Below are positions 1 through 11,297 of a stretch of DNA of 64,000 nucleotides, one piece after another. Source of the stretch: Heligmosomoides polygyrus polygyrus (taxonomy: Eukaryota; Nematoda; Chromadorea; Rhabditida; Heligmosomidae); assembly GCA_947396885.1 (NCBI GenBank), contig OX377206.1, positions 21,323,114 through 21,387,113 on the forward strand, written 5' to 3'. The notes beneath the pieces were generated by a model that had not been told where the DNA came from, did not search any database, and worked only from the letters and a program-made list of their open reading frames with translations. The first letter of the stretch is position 1; every line of letters starts with the position of its first letter. Both the position numbers and the translations under genes were made by a program.

Positions 1-1207
1 CGTAAACGCGGGGTCGGGGGTTTGGATCCTGCAGACTGCGTTTGTTTTGCACTTTTGCAAAATCCATGTTCATCATATAGGTAATCCACCTAGGGGTATT
101 ATAGTGTGTTATAGAGCACGTTTACATATAACATATGCTCCAAACTACAGATTAGCTAAAACGTTCACTTCTGTGTGTCACTTATTTTAAGCCTATTTTG
201 TGTGAAGCTATAGTTATGTAACGATAGATATTTGGTGGCACTAGTAAAAAGTTCCGACTCCACCGACAAGACTTCGGTCAAAAAAATTTTTTTTCGCTGA
301 AACTTTGTCTAGGGGGGTTATTTGGGGTGCTGATCACGAATCTGACATCCGTTTTTCACGATTCGGTCGGAGGCCACCCATACCGTTAACAAGGGTGGTC
401 CAGGCAGGGTCACCGATTTAGCTGAAACTTCGTCTAGGGGGGTTATTTGGGGTGCTGATCACGAATCTGACATCCGTTTTTCACGATTCGGTCGGAGGCC
501 ACCCATACCGTTAACCATACCGTTAACAAGGGTTGTCCAGGCAGGGTCACCGATTTCGCTGAAACTTTGTCTAGGGGGGGGGGGTTATTTGGGGTGCTGA
601 TCACGAATCTGACATCCGTTTTTCACGACTCGGTCGGAGACCACCCATACCTTTAACAAGGTTGGTCCAGGCAGAGTCACCGATTTCGCTGAAACTTCGT
701 CTAGAGGGGTTATTTGGGGTGCTGATCACGAATCTGACATCCGTTTTTCACGACTCGGTCGGAGGCCACCCATACCATTAACAAGGGTGGTCCAGGCAGG
801 GTCACCGATTTAGCTGAAACTTCGTCTAGGGGGGTTATTTGGGGTGCTGATCACGAATCTGACATTTGTTTTTTACGATTCGGCTGAATAATATAGATAC
901 AGGAAGGCACAGGATTACATTCTTAAAGTTTCTGCCGATGACGGCAGGTAGAGACAAAATCGTGAAAAACGGATGTCAGATTCGTGATCAGCACCCCAAA
1001 TAAGCCCCTAGACAAAGTTTCAGCGAAATCGGTGACCCTGCCTGGACCAGCCTTGTTAACTGTATGGGTTGTATGTTATATGTAAACATGCTCTGTAACA
1101 CACTATAGTACCCCTAGATGGATTACTTATATGATAAACATGGATTTTGCAAAAGTGCAGAAGAAACGCAGTCTGCAGGATCCAAACCCCCGACCCCGCG
1201 TTTGCGA
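1..1207. mobile_element. Inverted-repeat (foldback-like) DNA element with internal tandem repeats; may extend beyond the window edge
   Basis: Bases 1-138 reappear as their reverse complement at about 1070-1207, with few mismatches (both contain the stretch around ggatcctgcagactgcg). This makes terminal inverted repeats of about 138 bp. Between them lie a direct tandem array (296-885) and one inverted partial unit (961-1068). No transposase reading frame is present, so the element is non-autonomous. The left end coincides with the start of the window, so the true terminus and any target duplication cannot be seen. The family is unknown to me. Confidence 0.75.
296..885 (+). repeat. Tandem array of about 130-bp units
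   Basis: Units start at about 296, 421, 558, 688 and 813, giving lengths of 125, 137, 130 and 125 bp and then a truncated fifth unit. Each begins gctgaaactt, carries ttatttggggtgctgatc about 25 bp in, and ends in a conserved gtcaccgattt. Unit 2 has a small internal duplication of taccgttaaccatacc. Unit 3 has an expanded G run. An inverted partial unit follows at 961-1068. Confidence 0.85.
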
Positions 1208-2273
1208 GCCCGAGCTCTTCCCTACTACGCCACCTAAGCACTGCGCTTAGCCGCGATACGAGTCCTCATCCCGCGCGCGCCCGTCAGCTGTGGAGCACGT
1301 GAATCAACAGGGCGCCAACCCGCGACTTCCGTCGCCCCTAACTCTGCGCAGAGTTGTATTGGGGTCGAGATACCTGCAGTTTGTTACTACCCAGAGAAAG
1401 GCGGTTCTGCCCATATACAACACTTGCGCCGTTCCGACCTACCGTTGAGATAGTATCCTGGTCAGACTTTCCTAGGACTGTATCTGGGCTTTCTGTCATG
1501 AATCTGGAATTCATTTCAACCTCACCGTCCTTATCATTGTTCACCCTACTCATCGTACTTCATAGTTATACCAAACACGACAGATTATTCATGACTAGAA
1601 CTCCGAAATACCCTTATCGTGGAAGTTTGGGCTAAGCACGGAGCTTGGCCGTATCATCCTTACTCAATAAGATCCACCGTAACTTACCGTAATTGGTCAA
1701 AATTTACAAAACATGCCGGATTTGTGGTCAGCACCCTAAATAACCTTCCTAAACGATCTGTGGGCGAACTTGTTTGATTTCTGGACTTGTAGAAGAGTAA
1801 TAATGCCGGTGCCGGTTTATGACTAGCGATATTCAAACCATGTTAAAACAGATCTAACAAAGTTACGATAATAAAGATGCAGTAATAATCTGCGCGACAT
1901 CTGGTGAATCTTGTCAACGATAGAATAACGTTTGGAGGATTGAGTCAATACTTTTTATGTGGTGGATCATTTGGTAATTTTCGTTTATTTTCGTCGTCCC
2001 TGAGATCAGATTTGTACCTGTTGATGTTAATTAGTTAGTGTTAGTTGAGAATGGGTGGCGACTAGGGGTAGGACAGTAGGTCACGTTGTAAATTTTCCAT
2101 AAGATTATGCCCCTAGTGACACACCCGATTCACATTTATATCTCAAAGCGCTTTGGAACAGCTAGGTATAGCCATGCCTGCAGGCTCGTTTAGGAACCAA
2201 AAATGGGACTATGGAGAGCTAATACATTCTACACCGAGCAATCATTATGCGAAAAAGGTCATCGATATACTTA
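1208..2273. other. No recognisable gene; remnant of the shared repeat module
   Basis: The minus strand at 1338-1553 is open for 71 codons with a hydrophilic composition, but nothing else supports it as an exon. At about 1712-1760 there is a degenerate inverted copy of the ttatttggggtgctgatc module seen in the element at 1-1207. The rest is featureless to me. Upstream exons of the 4EHP-type gene at 4769 could lie here but I could not find them. Confidence 0.4.
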
Positions 2274-2457
2274 CAAGGAAGGTTCCTAACTCATGGTGAG
2301 CTTTTGCGATGCTATTTTAGCAGCACGTAGGGCCCTGTGAGTGGAGTCCAGAACCACAGTTAGTTTTTCCTGAAAGCTTCTTTAAGAACCTGAAAAGGAG
2401 GCCTGAAAGCGTGCGCGCAACTATTATCAACCCCTACGACACCCAACGAGATGTTCT

Positions 2458-2532
2458 CGGTGGCGCAGCCGGTAGCACTGCTGCCTCATAGGAGCACACC
2501 AGCGGGCTTTTCAGTTCAAGTCCGAGTGCTGT
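2458..2532 (+). other. tRNA-like sequence (A and B boxes) in the left foldback arm
   Basis: The stretch begins ggtggcgcagccggtagc, a good RNA polymerase III A box. About 45 bp later it has gttcaagtcc, a good B box. A CAT triplet sits near where an anticodon would be. The acceptor and anticodon stems do not pair convincingly, so this is tRNA-derived rather than a working tRNA gene. The mirrored copy at 3355-3428 keeps the A box, but its B box is degraded. Confidence 0.55.
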
Positions 2533-3354
2533 CATTACTTTTGCACGTATTAGTTTGTTTTTATTACACTTTCTTATGATAACAGAAGTCAATTTTAGAC
2601 CACCAATGCTTACAACAAACCAAGGCTCTAAATATGCGCCTTCATATATGCTAGTATTTCAACTATGCATATCTGTACCGTATCACTTCTCTGCAAATAA
2701 AAAGGTTCATAAATTATTAAATTAAAAGTCTTATATTTTTTATTTCCTTTCCGTTCAATAGCTATGGTACAAAACTATGAAACAAGTAAAACACAAGCGC
2801 TTGTCACACCAGCAGCATCTTACAGAAGCCAGTGAGGAACAATCTTCGCACTGGCAAGGAATGAAAACTTTTTCTTCGTTGAACACGCAATCGATGAGTG
2901 TAGAGAAAGGTCCTGGGGAACATCGACTTACCCAGCTGCCACCCACGCGTATGACAGACATAGAAAGGTCCTATTTTCATTATACTTCCTCGAACTTGGA
3001 CCACCTCTTCTTCCTGACAATCGATATCTCCGTAAATAGCGTCCAGGAGGAGTCTTTTTTATGGCATCCGCAACCGCAATCTCTCTCCTTGTCGGAGAAG
3101 TGAAATCCGGTGTGAAGGTGGAAAGTAGTCGGCCAACAACATGTTCAGGTAAGAACGACATTTTTAGTGCGCTTATGTACCGATACGGTATCGTTGATGA
3201 TACGGTATGATATGGTATGGATATGCATAGTTGAAAAACTAGCACATATGAAGGCGCATATAGAGAACCTTGGTTTGTCGTAAGCATTGGTGGCCCAAAA
3301 TTGACATCATAAGAAAGTGTAATAACGACAAACTAATACGTGCAGAAATAATGG

Positions 3355-3428
3355 CAGCACTGAGACTCGGACTGAAAGGCCCGCCGGTGTGCTCCTATGA
3401 GGCGGCAGTGTTACCGGCTGCGCCACCG
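3355..3428 (-). other. tRNA-like sequence in the right foldback arm (mirror of 2458-2532)
   Basis: Read on the minus strand it starts tcggtggcgcagccggtaac and ends in a degenerate B box (cagtccgagtctc). It matches the left-arm copy over its whole length, so it moved or was duplicated with the arm. Confidence 0.5.
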
Positions 3429-3615
3429 AGGCACATCTAGATGGGTGTCATAGGGTTCGATAATAGTTGCGCGCACGCTTTCGGGCCTCCTTTTCAGGTC
3501 TTTAAAGAAGCCTTCAGAATAAACTAACTGTGGTTCTGGACTCCACTCGCAGGACCCTACATACTGCCAAAATAGCATCGCAAAAGCTCACCATGAGTTG
3601 GGAACCTTTTCATTG

Positions 3616-4364
3616 TTAGGAACAAGCTTCCATTCTTCCGGCCGAAGCTACGCTTAAAATAAATGTTGGGTGACGTGCACCTACTGGAAGCCAGTGGATC
3701 TCCACTGTTCCTTAAGCGCTTTTCGCACTGATCTGCTACTGTTATAACGTCAGCGAAGCGTTCAAAAAACAATTTTGGAAACTCTGTAATGGTGCAGACA
3801 TGGCTCTAGAAGGCTGCAGCATGTTCATCTAGGTTGTTTTGTTTTGCTAAAGCGCCCTTTTAAAGGCTTGAAATCCACACCTACAGTTCCACTCTATTTT
3901 AGCTACACGTAACGCTCATCGGCAGTTTCTGTCGGACATCCACACCCATTGCTTTATCCTTGATGAATGTTTCAAGTCGCTATCCTATCCCCAGTAAATG
4001 ATCGTATTTGCTTCGCGATTTACTCCCCTATTCACCTCTCGAAGAGGTGAACCCTGAGCTTGCGACAAGCGAACAGGATGTGAGGTTCCCGTAAAAGGAT
4101 AGTCCGACGACCTTCCGATGAGGGAGAGCGTGTTTCTAATATTAGTCGTTATACGGAGTATCAAAAATCGGTACAATTTTTACAGCTGGAAGGCCTGTAT
4201 TACTACCATATATGCTCCTTTTGCAACATTAGGTTGATGTTCATGGGCTTGTTAAAGTGAGGGTAGGGTTTATACTTCAGCCAACACGTAATGAGGCAAT
4301 GCTAGTGCCACCAGTATCGATTACGCCGCGCGCACAATAAATATTGTCTATCCTTGCATCGCGT
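3616..4364. other. Intergenic or intronic sequence without recognised features
   Basis: No family, repeat or splice-supported exon was recognised. Short open stretches on the minus strand at 3557-3772 and 3985-4176 have no supporting features. Part of this may be an intron of the 4EHP-type gene, whose first visible exon starts at 4769. Confidence 0.4.
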
Positions 4365-4660
4365 TTGCCGCGGTTGTCGGCTGTTGCATACCCAATACCA
4401 TGTTCTTGGTTCGCATTTCCCGCCCGTGCCAACCAAGCCTTCCGTCCCTCCTGGGTCGATGAATTAGTACCGGACTTGTCTGGGAAGGATAGCGCGGGTT
4501 TGTTCATCGGCTGGTCACCTCCATTCATTGTTCGGCACAAAAACGCATTAAAATTTTCTCCACAGCAGCCCATAAAAGTAGACTGCGTGCCCTATTCCAA
4601 AAGGGATTAACGGCGTCCTTTGTTCTTTATCCTCTATCCTCCATTTTTTATCCCTTGTCC
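4365..4660 (+). repeat. tRNA-derived SINE copy
   Basis: This matches the family described best at 22690-22996: the block cttggttcgcatttcccgcc, then ccaaccaagccttcc, then the aggataggcgcgg-like stretch, ending in TCCTTTA/TCCTCTA-type tail repeats at about 4615-4650. The 5' tRNA-like head is diverged. Confidence 0.7.
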
Positions 4661-4768
4661 TTGCATCAAATCGCTTACCGACCGAAACGGAAACATTCAT
4701 AACACTCTTCACTACATTTATGTACTAGTAATAAGATTCTTCTTGTATAACATGTCGACAAATTTCAG

Positions 4769-5271
4769 ATATCGGTGAGAAAGTGGACGTACACTTCTTC
4801 AAAAAGGGTGTTAAGCCTGTTTGGGAAGACGAGGCTAATATTAAGGGAGGCAAATGGATTCTTCGGTTGAAGAAGGTAGATAATCACGTTCTTTCTCGTT
4901 GTCTACATTGTTAACTTCGACCTTTTCAGGGACTATCATCTCGTATTTGGGAAAATCTTCTGCTTGCCATGGCTGGAGAACAGTTCCTTGTAGGCGATGA
5001 AATTTGTGGTGCCGTGTGTTCCGTACGAAATCAGGAAGACATCGTGTCATTATGGAACAGGTACCGTTCGGCCCTCTTCCCCTTCTTGTTCGTGCTTCAT
5101 CCGTTTGTTTTATGTACATGTCGCCTGATGTAAGCCTCGTCTTCATGCGCTCAATTACAGGACAGCGGACCATATTGGCGTGACAAATCGGATACGAGAC
5201 ACCTTGCGACGAGTACTTAACCTGCCGATTAATGCTGTCATGGAATACAAACGGCATGACGAGTGCTTAAA
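4769..5271 (+). CDS. eIF4E2/4EHP-type cap-binding protein, three internal exons (4769-4875, 4930-5060, 5161-5271)
   Basis: Eukaryotic 4EHP binds the mRNA 5' cap without recruiting eIF4G and represses translation of selected mRNAs; nematodes have the IFE-4 member. Exon 1 encodes a segment with KPVWEDEAN and GGKWILRLKK (the WED Trp is the conserved cap-stacking residue). Exon 2 encodes WENLLLAMAGEQ, VGDEICGAV and QEDIVSLWN. Exon 3 encodes RIRDTLRRVLNLP and ends in an MEYKRHDE segment. Spliced together these give about 116 codons in one frame, roughly half of a 4EHP protein. The introns are 54 and 100 bp with gt...cag borders. Exon 1 starts with the last two bases of a codon and exon 3 ends after two bases, so more exons must lie on both sides. 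The N-terminal part was not found upstream, where a Tc5-like foldback lies. A maT-like transposon begins 272 bp downstream. The gene assignment is strong; whether it is complete in the genome is unknown. Confidence 0.9.
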
Positions 5272-5542
5272 GTACGTTTTTAGAAGTTGGGTGAGCCCTG
5301 TGGTTTGGAAAATAACTATTCAAAAATAGGATCCGTGGTATTTTTGCGTTATTTAAACGCTGATGGCCACCTAAATGTAAGAAGGAGCCGTACATTCATG
5401 CGCTGAAGTCGATCGTGTTTGGTTCGATTTGGAGTCTCAGTGAAGAAGGCGTATACCATCATCTTCTCAGTTAATCATGTGGTGAAGAACGTGGCTGAAG
5501 CGGCAAATATGACATGTCTGCAGGATTCAGTATGCATTTATA

Positions 5543-6849
5543 TACAGGGTGCGCAAAAATTACCCGCACAAAGATATCACAGTTTAACTTCAGCACAAAT
5601 GCGGATTTGACAACGAAACTTAACACATGACTTCTTTTTTCCCTTACTAATAAAAATATATCAGTCATTCGAAGTGGCAGCCTTTTTTTTACGAACGCAC
5701 GTCTTCAGGCGAGTAACGAACGCATCACTAGTGGCACGGAGGTAGTCTCCGCTCATTTCGTTCCATTCTTCAGTCAAGGAAGCTTTCAGAGAAGCCAAAC
5801 TTGCGTGTCGAGTAGAGCAAACTTCGCTCTCAATAACTTACCGGACAGAGAAATCAAGAGCATTCGAATCCGGTAAATTCGAAGGCCAGTCGTCGTGCGC
5901 GATAAAATCCGGGAGCTCACGTTTGCACCACTGCTGCGGTGTCCTCGCCTTGTGTGCAGGCGCAGAGTCCTGCTGAAAGCACCATCTGTCATTACCGAAG
6001 TGTGCATCGATCCAGGGCTTCAATACGTCCTACAAAATCGTTTTCTGGTATTTGTCCTTGTTAATTTTGACGCCGGATTCGACAAAAATTAACGGGGGCT
6101 TGCCGTTTGAAGCAATCGCACCCGAAACCATAATTGAAGCCGGATGTGCCGTTCTAGCAACCAATTTCCCGTGGCGAATAGCAGCTCCAATATTCTGTGA
6201 GAGAATGCGATCGCTTTGACGATTCACCGTGGGTTCCAGGGTGAAGACTTTCTCATCAGAAAAAACGATCGCATGGTGCGTGCCATTCGCGAACCACTTC
6301 AGCAAGTTCATGCATCTTCGTAGGCGCTGAGCTATCATTCTTTCAGTTAGCATGTGAACACGTTGAATACAATATGGATACATCATAAGCTTGTTTCTAA
6401 CGAAGGTTGCAACACTGCTTGCAGAAATATTGAGTTCTTGAGTCACTTTTCGCATCGAACGGTGAGGATTACGACAAATCCGCTCGCGAACCTTTTTTCT
6501 CGTTTCCGGAGTGATAGCAGTCAATTTTCTACCTCGTTCAGTCCTGTCTGATAAAGTACCAAGCTTTTTATATCGTTTTGTGGCATCATACATCGTTCGT
6601 CGAGGAACATTGAAGACATTGGCGATGAAAACAGCGCTGCGATCAGAAAGGTGCAGGCTGATGATGGCCGATCGTTTCGGATTTCGCTCTGTCATTGCCG
6701 CTCGGTAGGCATCCATGAGCTCAAACTTGGAACGCATTTGCGCATGGTATGAGTATATAACATACTCCAATATGGAGCTCGGAATCCAATTCCGCTGGTA
6801 GTTGTCGACTGCGTTGTACCCTGTGCGTGTAATTTTTGCGCACCCTATA
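5543..6849 (-). mobile_element. DD37D (maT-like) Tc1/mariner element
   Basis: The ends are inverted repeats: cagggtgcgcaaaaattac at 5545-5563 and gtaatttttgcgcaccctat at about 6829-6848. TA lies on both sides (5543-5544 and 6848-6849). At 1.3 kb and with one transposase gene on the minus strand it is a standard-size Tc1/mariner unit. The well-kept ends and few coding lesions suggest a fairly recent insertion. Confidence 0.88.
5661..6737 (-). pseudogene. Tc1/mariner-superfamily transposase (DD37D), inactivated by in-frame stops
   Basis: The enzyme would cut and rejoin its own ends by the DDE/D mechanism. I chose the ATG at 6737 because upstream codons run into the terminal repeat. An N-terminal helix-turn-helix region (about residues 1-120) is followed by the first catalytic Asp in VFSDEKVFTLE, the second in CFQQDSAPAHK and the third in the SNALDFSV block. 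There are 37 residues between the second and third Asp, hence DD37D. A TAG stop (about 6030-6032, replacing what is usually a Glu codon) breaks the frame just before the second Asp. A TAA follows the DFSVR segment. After it the frame stays open to a normal-looking C-terminus, with an A-run near the end whose length may also have changed. Otherwise the reading frame is uninterrupted, so decay is recent. Confidence 0.85.
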
Positions 6850-9800
6850 CAATATCGGCTAAGAATAGTAAACGTGGCGCAGCATATCATAACTTTTAAG
6901 TTACATCAAAGCGTCACCGATAAAGGCAAGGCGCGAGCAGGTCCTGTGTATTCTACATAAATATTCGCTATCGATGGACGCTTTGTCCTCATCTTTGGCA
7001 CCAGTGTGTAGATGATGATGGATAGGCGAATTTTTGGTTGACCATGGCATAATCCATGTCTTCCCGTTGCCACAACATTGAAGAGACTGTGGCAGCCAGG
7101 TGAAATACGACTGTTTAAGTGCTAAACGCTACTTAAACGGCGCATACGCCACCAATCAAGTAAACATCGCGACTTAAGCCCCCCACACACTTCTGCGGCG
7201 TTGCCGCAGGGACGCCGAGCTCGCCGGCGGCAGCGTCCCTACCCTATCCTTAACCATAGTGGCGAGCGGCGTTGCTGCATAAGTGTGTGCATGCCTTTAC
7301 TGAATGATCGTGCGGCGCGATCTCAACATGTAACATTCCAGCTTCCACACGCTGCTCTTCAAAATAGGCCCCAAACTTTGCTGCAGCTAAAGAGTTTGTT
7401 TTCTAATTATTCAGGGTGCGATAATATGTTTTATGACACCTTGTATTACATACTCTTTTGATGTGTCCTTAATGAATATGCTTATTTCGTTGTATTTTAT
7501 GCCATCGTTTTCTAATATCGGTGACAGTGCCATTATTTTCAATTTTTCAATAAACAGTTATTAACAGAAATAACCTGTTTCAGGGATCAAAGCAGCTACA
7601 GACATGCGAATGTGGATCCAATTTCTCGGAGGACATAGCAGTTCTACGATGTTTCGGGTGTTCAGCTACCTTTTCTTAGCGATAATTATTTTTGAATCCG
7701 TCAAAATTAGGTGAAGCTCTTCTCCTGTTTTCGTTTTGTTACATTTGTTACTTGCTGTTGTCATGGATATCTATAGTGCAACTGGCAAGCGATTGTTGAT
7801 GTTGGTCTGTACTTTCTAAGACAAGTAAATGAATTGAATTCTTTTCTTGTTTGTGCATACAAATATGGGTTTATTCACGCAGTTGCCTAAGAAAAAGAAG
7901 AAGCTGACAAGATTTCATTCTACACTTATGTACCCAAAAAGCTACACTAACAAAGGTGCAGAAAGGATCATAATAGCCATCATAAGATATGACTGATCTA
8001 TCCTAGTCGGGAGGTGGCCACCCTGTACATGCAGTGTTGCTCTTGTGCGCATGGCACACCTCCGCCTCTGAAATTTCCCCAAGGCCCTCATGTCATAGGA
8101 CAAGTGCAGAAACTTTCGGCTAAATCAGAGGAGGGAGTGGTGCAAAGAATCCAGCTATGGTTCCTTCTGCATAGGGCAGCTGAAAACACCGCACTATTCT
8201 TATTGGATGCACTGTGAATTCTTGAAGAAATTTCGGTATAGATCAACAGTTTGACCGACACGGGGAGTGATGAGGAGGACAGTGAATCCAGGTATCGTCT
8301 GCACACGCCACATCTGAATGATTACTCCGTTTAATGCGGCTTTGAACCAAAGTTCTGTATCAGCCGTGTAGATCTGCTGAGAGCTCAACCACACTCCCAG
8401 CCAAACAGCTGACACGATTTACATTAACAGCTCAGGTATCTAGCCTGTACACCTGTTCTCCGGGTGCCTAGAGGGGCGAGCGCAATCGGTGCTAACGGGC
8501 AAATACTTCACTTATGCCGAAGTTTGCAGGGTAATTTTAGTGGGTTGTTTCCAAACTTCCTTAGTAGTAGTGTAGCATATGGGCTCACGTCTATCACCGT
8601 AGTCAAGCTTTTGAGCGTAAGAGTTCTTTTTTTAATTCGGAGTTACTGTTCTCCTTAAGGCACGCCAGCAGATCCCTCTTCGGCTTCCAATTCCTGATAA
8701 GTTGGAAGCAGTAAGGCGGGCGGCTCGATTCGAAGTCGTCGACTTCGAAAGCTTGGGGAAGTGGAGAGAAACGGGAGAGGGAAAAGGAGAGCTCCTTTAG
8801 TGGGCACCCAACGTGAGCAGGATCCTTTGCACGCCATTTACCATGTCCCATGTGTCACTTGATCGTTATCGATTGCTTGGCGTAGGATACTGCCGCGTCA
8901 AAATTCGCGTCTGCCGCGTTGCAGAGTAGCTCACTGTACTCCTCTATGCGTGGGTTGATCTGTTTGCTTGCTCTCTCTTTAAAGAATTTCAAAATGAAAA
9001 ACGAGCAAGGTGGTAGTTGATTGGTGTTCTTTTGACATCCTCTTTGATCCAAGCACCGTTCTCACCCAACGAATGTCTTAATGTGGTCATGAAGCTGTGG
9101 GTCCCGATGTGAACCGCCTTTCAGGCACTCGTGAGCCATCGAGTGAGTGTCCGCGTCTGTCACGTTATTCACTACCAGCCGGTAATTGACTTAATAGGAC
9201 CAACTGTAGCAGGTGACTGCCTTTTCTGGAGTCCGAGTTTCTCCACACACGGAGGCATTAAATTAAGCTAAAGGGAGAAAAGCAAGGCATATGCTATAGC
9301 CAATTACACAGAAGGGCTAAACCTTCACTCTAACCATTCAGGCTTAACTGCGTCTCGAAAACTTCCATAACTACCCTACTAGACCCTACTGTCCTACTGT
9401 CCTACTGTATAAACTATTTTCACGTCGAATTGGACACTCATCTAAGCTAGCTTCAAGGCTTTTGGAGTCAAAGCGAACTCTTCCAAATCGAAATCTCCAG
9501 ACAGGTTGAACTACATGCTCAATAAGATGGTTAGAATACTTTTTTTGTTCAAGGAAAATTTGGTATTTATTTATTTATTTATTTAATACGCCGCTAGACG
9601 GTGTGCACCACCAGACAGTCAACCAGAAAGGAAGCCCTCCACGGCACCGAACGCAAAAAACCAATAGTAGTGAATAAAAAGGCTTCAGTAGGAGAAACGA
9701 AACAAAAAAATAACATCAGAAAAGGAAGTGAGCACAATTAGATAGGAACCATTGAATCGGCTAGATAAAGGAATGAGCGAAATGACAGAATTTTTCGTAA

Positions 9801-11004
9801 CCAACTGGATAATAAGAAAGGCAGGTTTCGTAACAGATGTTTCACTTCCAGAGCGCAAACTTGAAACCAACAGAGGTGGGGGGCTTTAATAGAAGAGCAT
9901 TTTTCCATAGAAGTAATAACTATAGTAGAATGTTAATATTTAAATCAATTATTTATTTGAAAAAAAATATTTCGCGTATATATATAGTAGAACCGACATA
10001 GACGGTGTAGAGGTGAGAACCAGCTAACATTCCAATTTCAACACTGCGTCATGTGTTCCAGTCGATAGCTCTCAGGGCACGCACAGCCAGGCGGGTCCCA
10101 TCTTTCCGAGACTTCATTGTACTGGTACGCACCTCGGCGGCGGCCAGGAAGCAAAAGAAAAGAAATCGGCCTGTAAAAAAGAGATCAGTCCGAGTGCTGG
10201 TTAATAGCCAGTATTGAGAATAGAAAAAGACAAGCCGGGATAGCTATTTATGTAAGAGGGCCTCAAGGTATAACTTCCTTTGAAATCTTTCAGTTTACCT
10301 GTCGCAGCATTCTATAAAATTTTTATTTTTTGAGAAAACTAATAAATTAAATTTTGTTTTGAAGTGCAACGATGCAGCAGTCATGTATTGCACTAAAGAC
10401 TGGTTTGCGCCATGCACTCAAAAAGTTCATAGCAACTTTTGTTTGGTTAATAGTGTGAATCACTTACATGACCACCAAAGTTAGGATATGTGTGTTCTTT
10501 ACAGCTGTTTTTGTAACAACGTTTAGATGCGAAACTCCATACAAACAAAAATTTTGCTAATAATTGAATAAAATCGCGACGCCTTGAACAAGAGCAAGGC
10601 GAAATCTCCTCCTTTAACCCTAAAAAATGGCCACCATACCGTTCTTTAAAATAAGCTCTAAACCACTATTTTCCTTAAAAAATAAAACTGTACTAAAATT
10701 TTAAACAATTTGTTGACTTATTGGATAGGTGAGTTAGAACATCAAAGAAAGTTATATAAGATTGTCTTCAACAAAAAATTATTCTAATTCTTTAGGAGAG
10801 TATTTATTTTAACGGAAGCTAGAGGAAGCTCATTTCGATTTAGAAGAGTTCGCCTTGATTTCAAAAGTCCTAAGTTAGCTCAGAAGAGTGTCCGATATAG
10901 TTTGAATTTGCCCAATTCGAAGTGAAAATGGTACATAATGAATGAGAAAGTGGATATGTGTATATCTGTAGCCAAATGGGGGCTGAAGCACTTTAGAGTA
11001 TAAA
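6850..11004. other. Long stretch without a recognised gene
   Basis: I see no domain, transposase or retroelement motif. Minus-strand open stretches at 8603-8851 (82 codons) and 8855-9052 (65 codons, containing RIEEYSELLCNAADANF) lie side by side and have fairly protein-like composition, but I do not recognise them. Low-complexity ATTT repeats occur at 9564-9583. A remaining exon of the 4EHP-type gene could be here unrecognised. Confidence 0.4.
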
Positions 11005-11297
11005 AGGATAAAGGACGGCGTTATTCAATCTCTTTTTCGGATGCGCCACGCATTCTACTTCTATGGGATGTCGTGGAGGCGATTTGAATATGTATTTGGC
11101 CACAATGACTTGCGGTTACCAGCCGATGAACAAGTCAGCGCTTTATACTTTTCAGACAAGTTTGATACCAATTCTCCGACGCCTAAGAGATGGAAGGCTT
11201 GGTTGGCCTGGGTGGTAAATCCGAACCAGGAACCTGGTATCGGGTGCACGCGGCAGCCGACACCTCTTCCGACTGCGCTACACGCGCCCTTTTAGAG
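11005..11297 (-). repeat. tRNA-derived SINE copy, nearly full length
   Basis: On the minus strand it starts with a tRNA-like head containing tgtagcgcagtcggaaga (A box) and ggttcggattt (B-box-like). It runs through the body shared with other copies (ggcctgggtgg / ttggttgg / cagacaag) and ends in the aaggataaagg tail at the low-coordinate side. It is among the best preserved copies. Confidence 0.8.

Larger units (their letters stand above)
2274..3615. mobile_element. Tc5-like foldback transposon, non-autonomous, with TTA target duplication
   Basis: A left arm at 2274-2697 and a right arm at about 3190-3615 are inverted copies of one another over roughly 420 bp. The ends read CAAGGAAGGTTCC on the left and, reversed, CAATGAAAAGGTTCC on the right. 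Both are flanked by TTA (2271-2273 and 3616-3618). A TNA target and ends starting CAAGG are features I associate with the Tc4/Tc5 group, and the same type of end occurs at 55250. The 0.5-kb centre (2700-3190) has no transposase motif. Each arm also holds a tRNA-like stretch. Confidence 0.75.

Noticed and set aside
296..885. Regular repeat array considered as a CRISPR array
   Set aside because: Units are 125-137 bp and directly abutting, with no unique spacers, in a eukaryotic context; it is a tandem repeat in a transposon.
2458..2532. Functional tRNA gene
   Set aside because: The boxes are good but the stems do not pair, and the copy lies in a transposon arm with a mirrored partner.
6354..6708. 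Plus-strand frames inside the DD37D element
   Set aside because: They are antisense shadows of the transposase coding strand.
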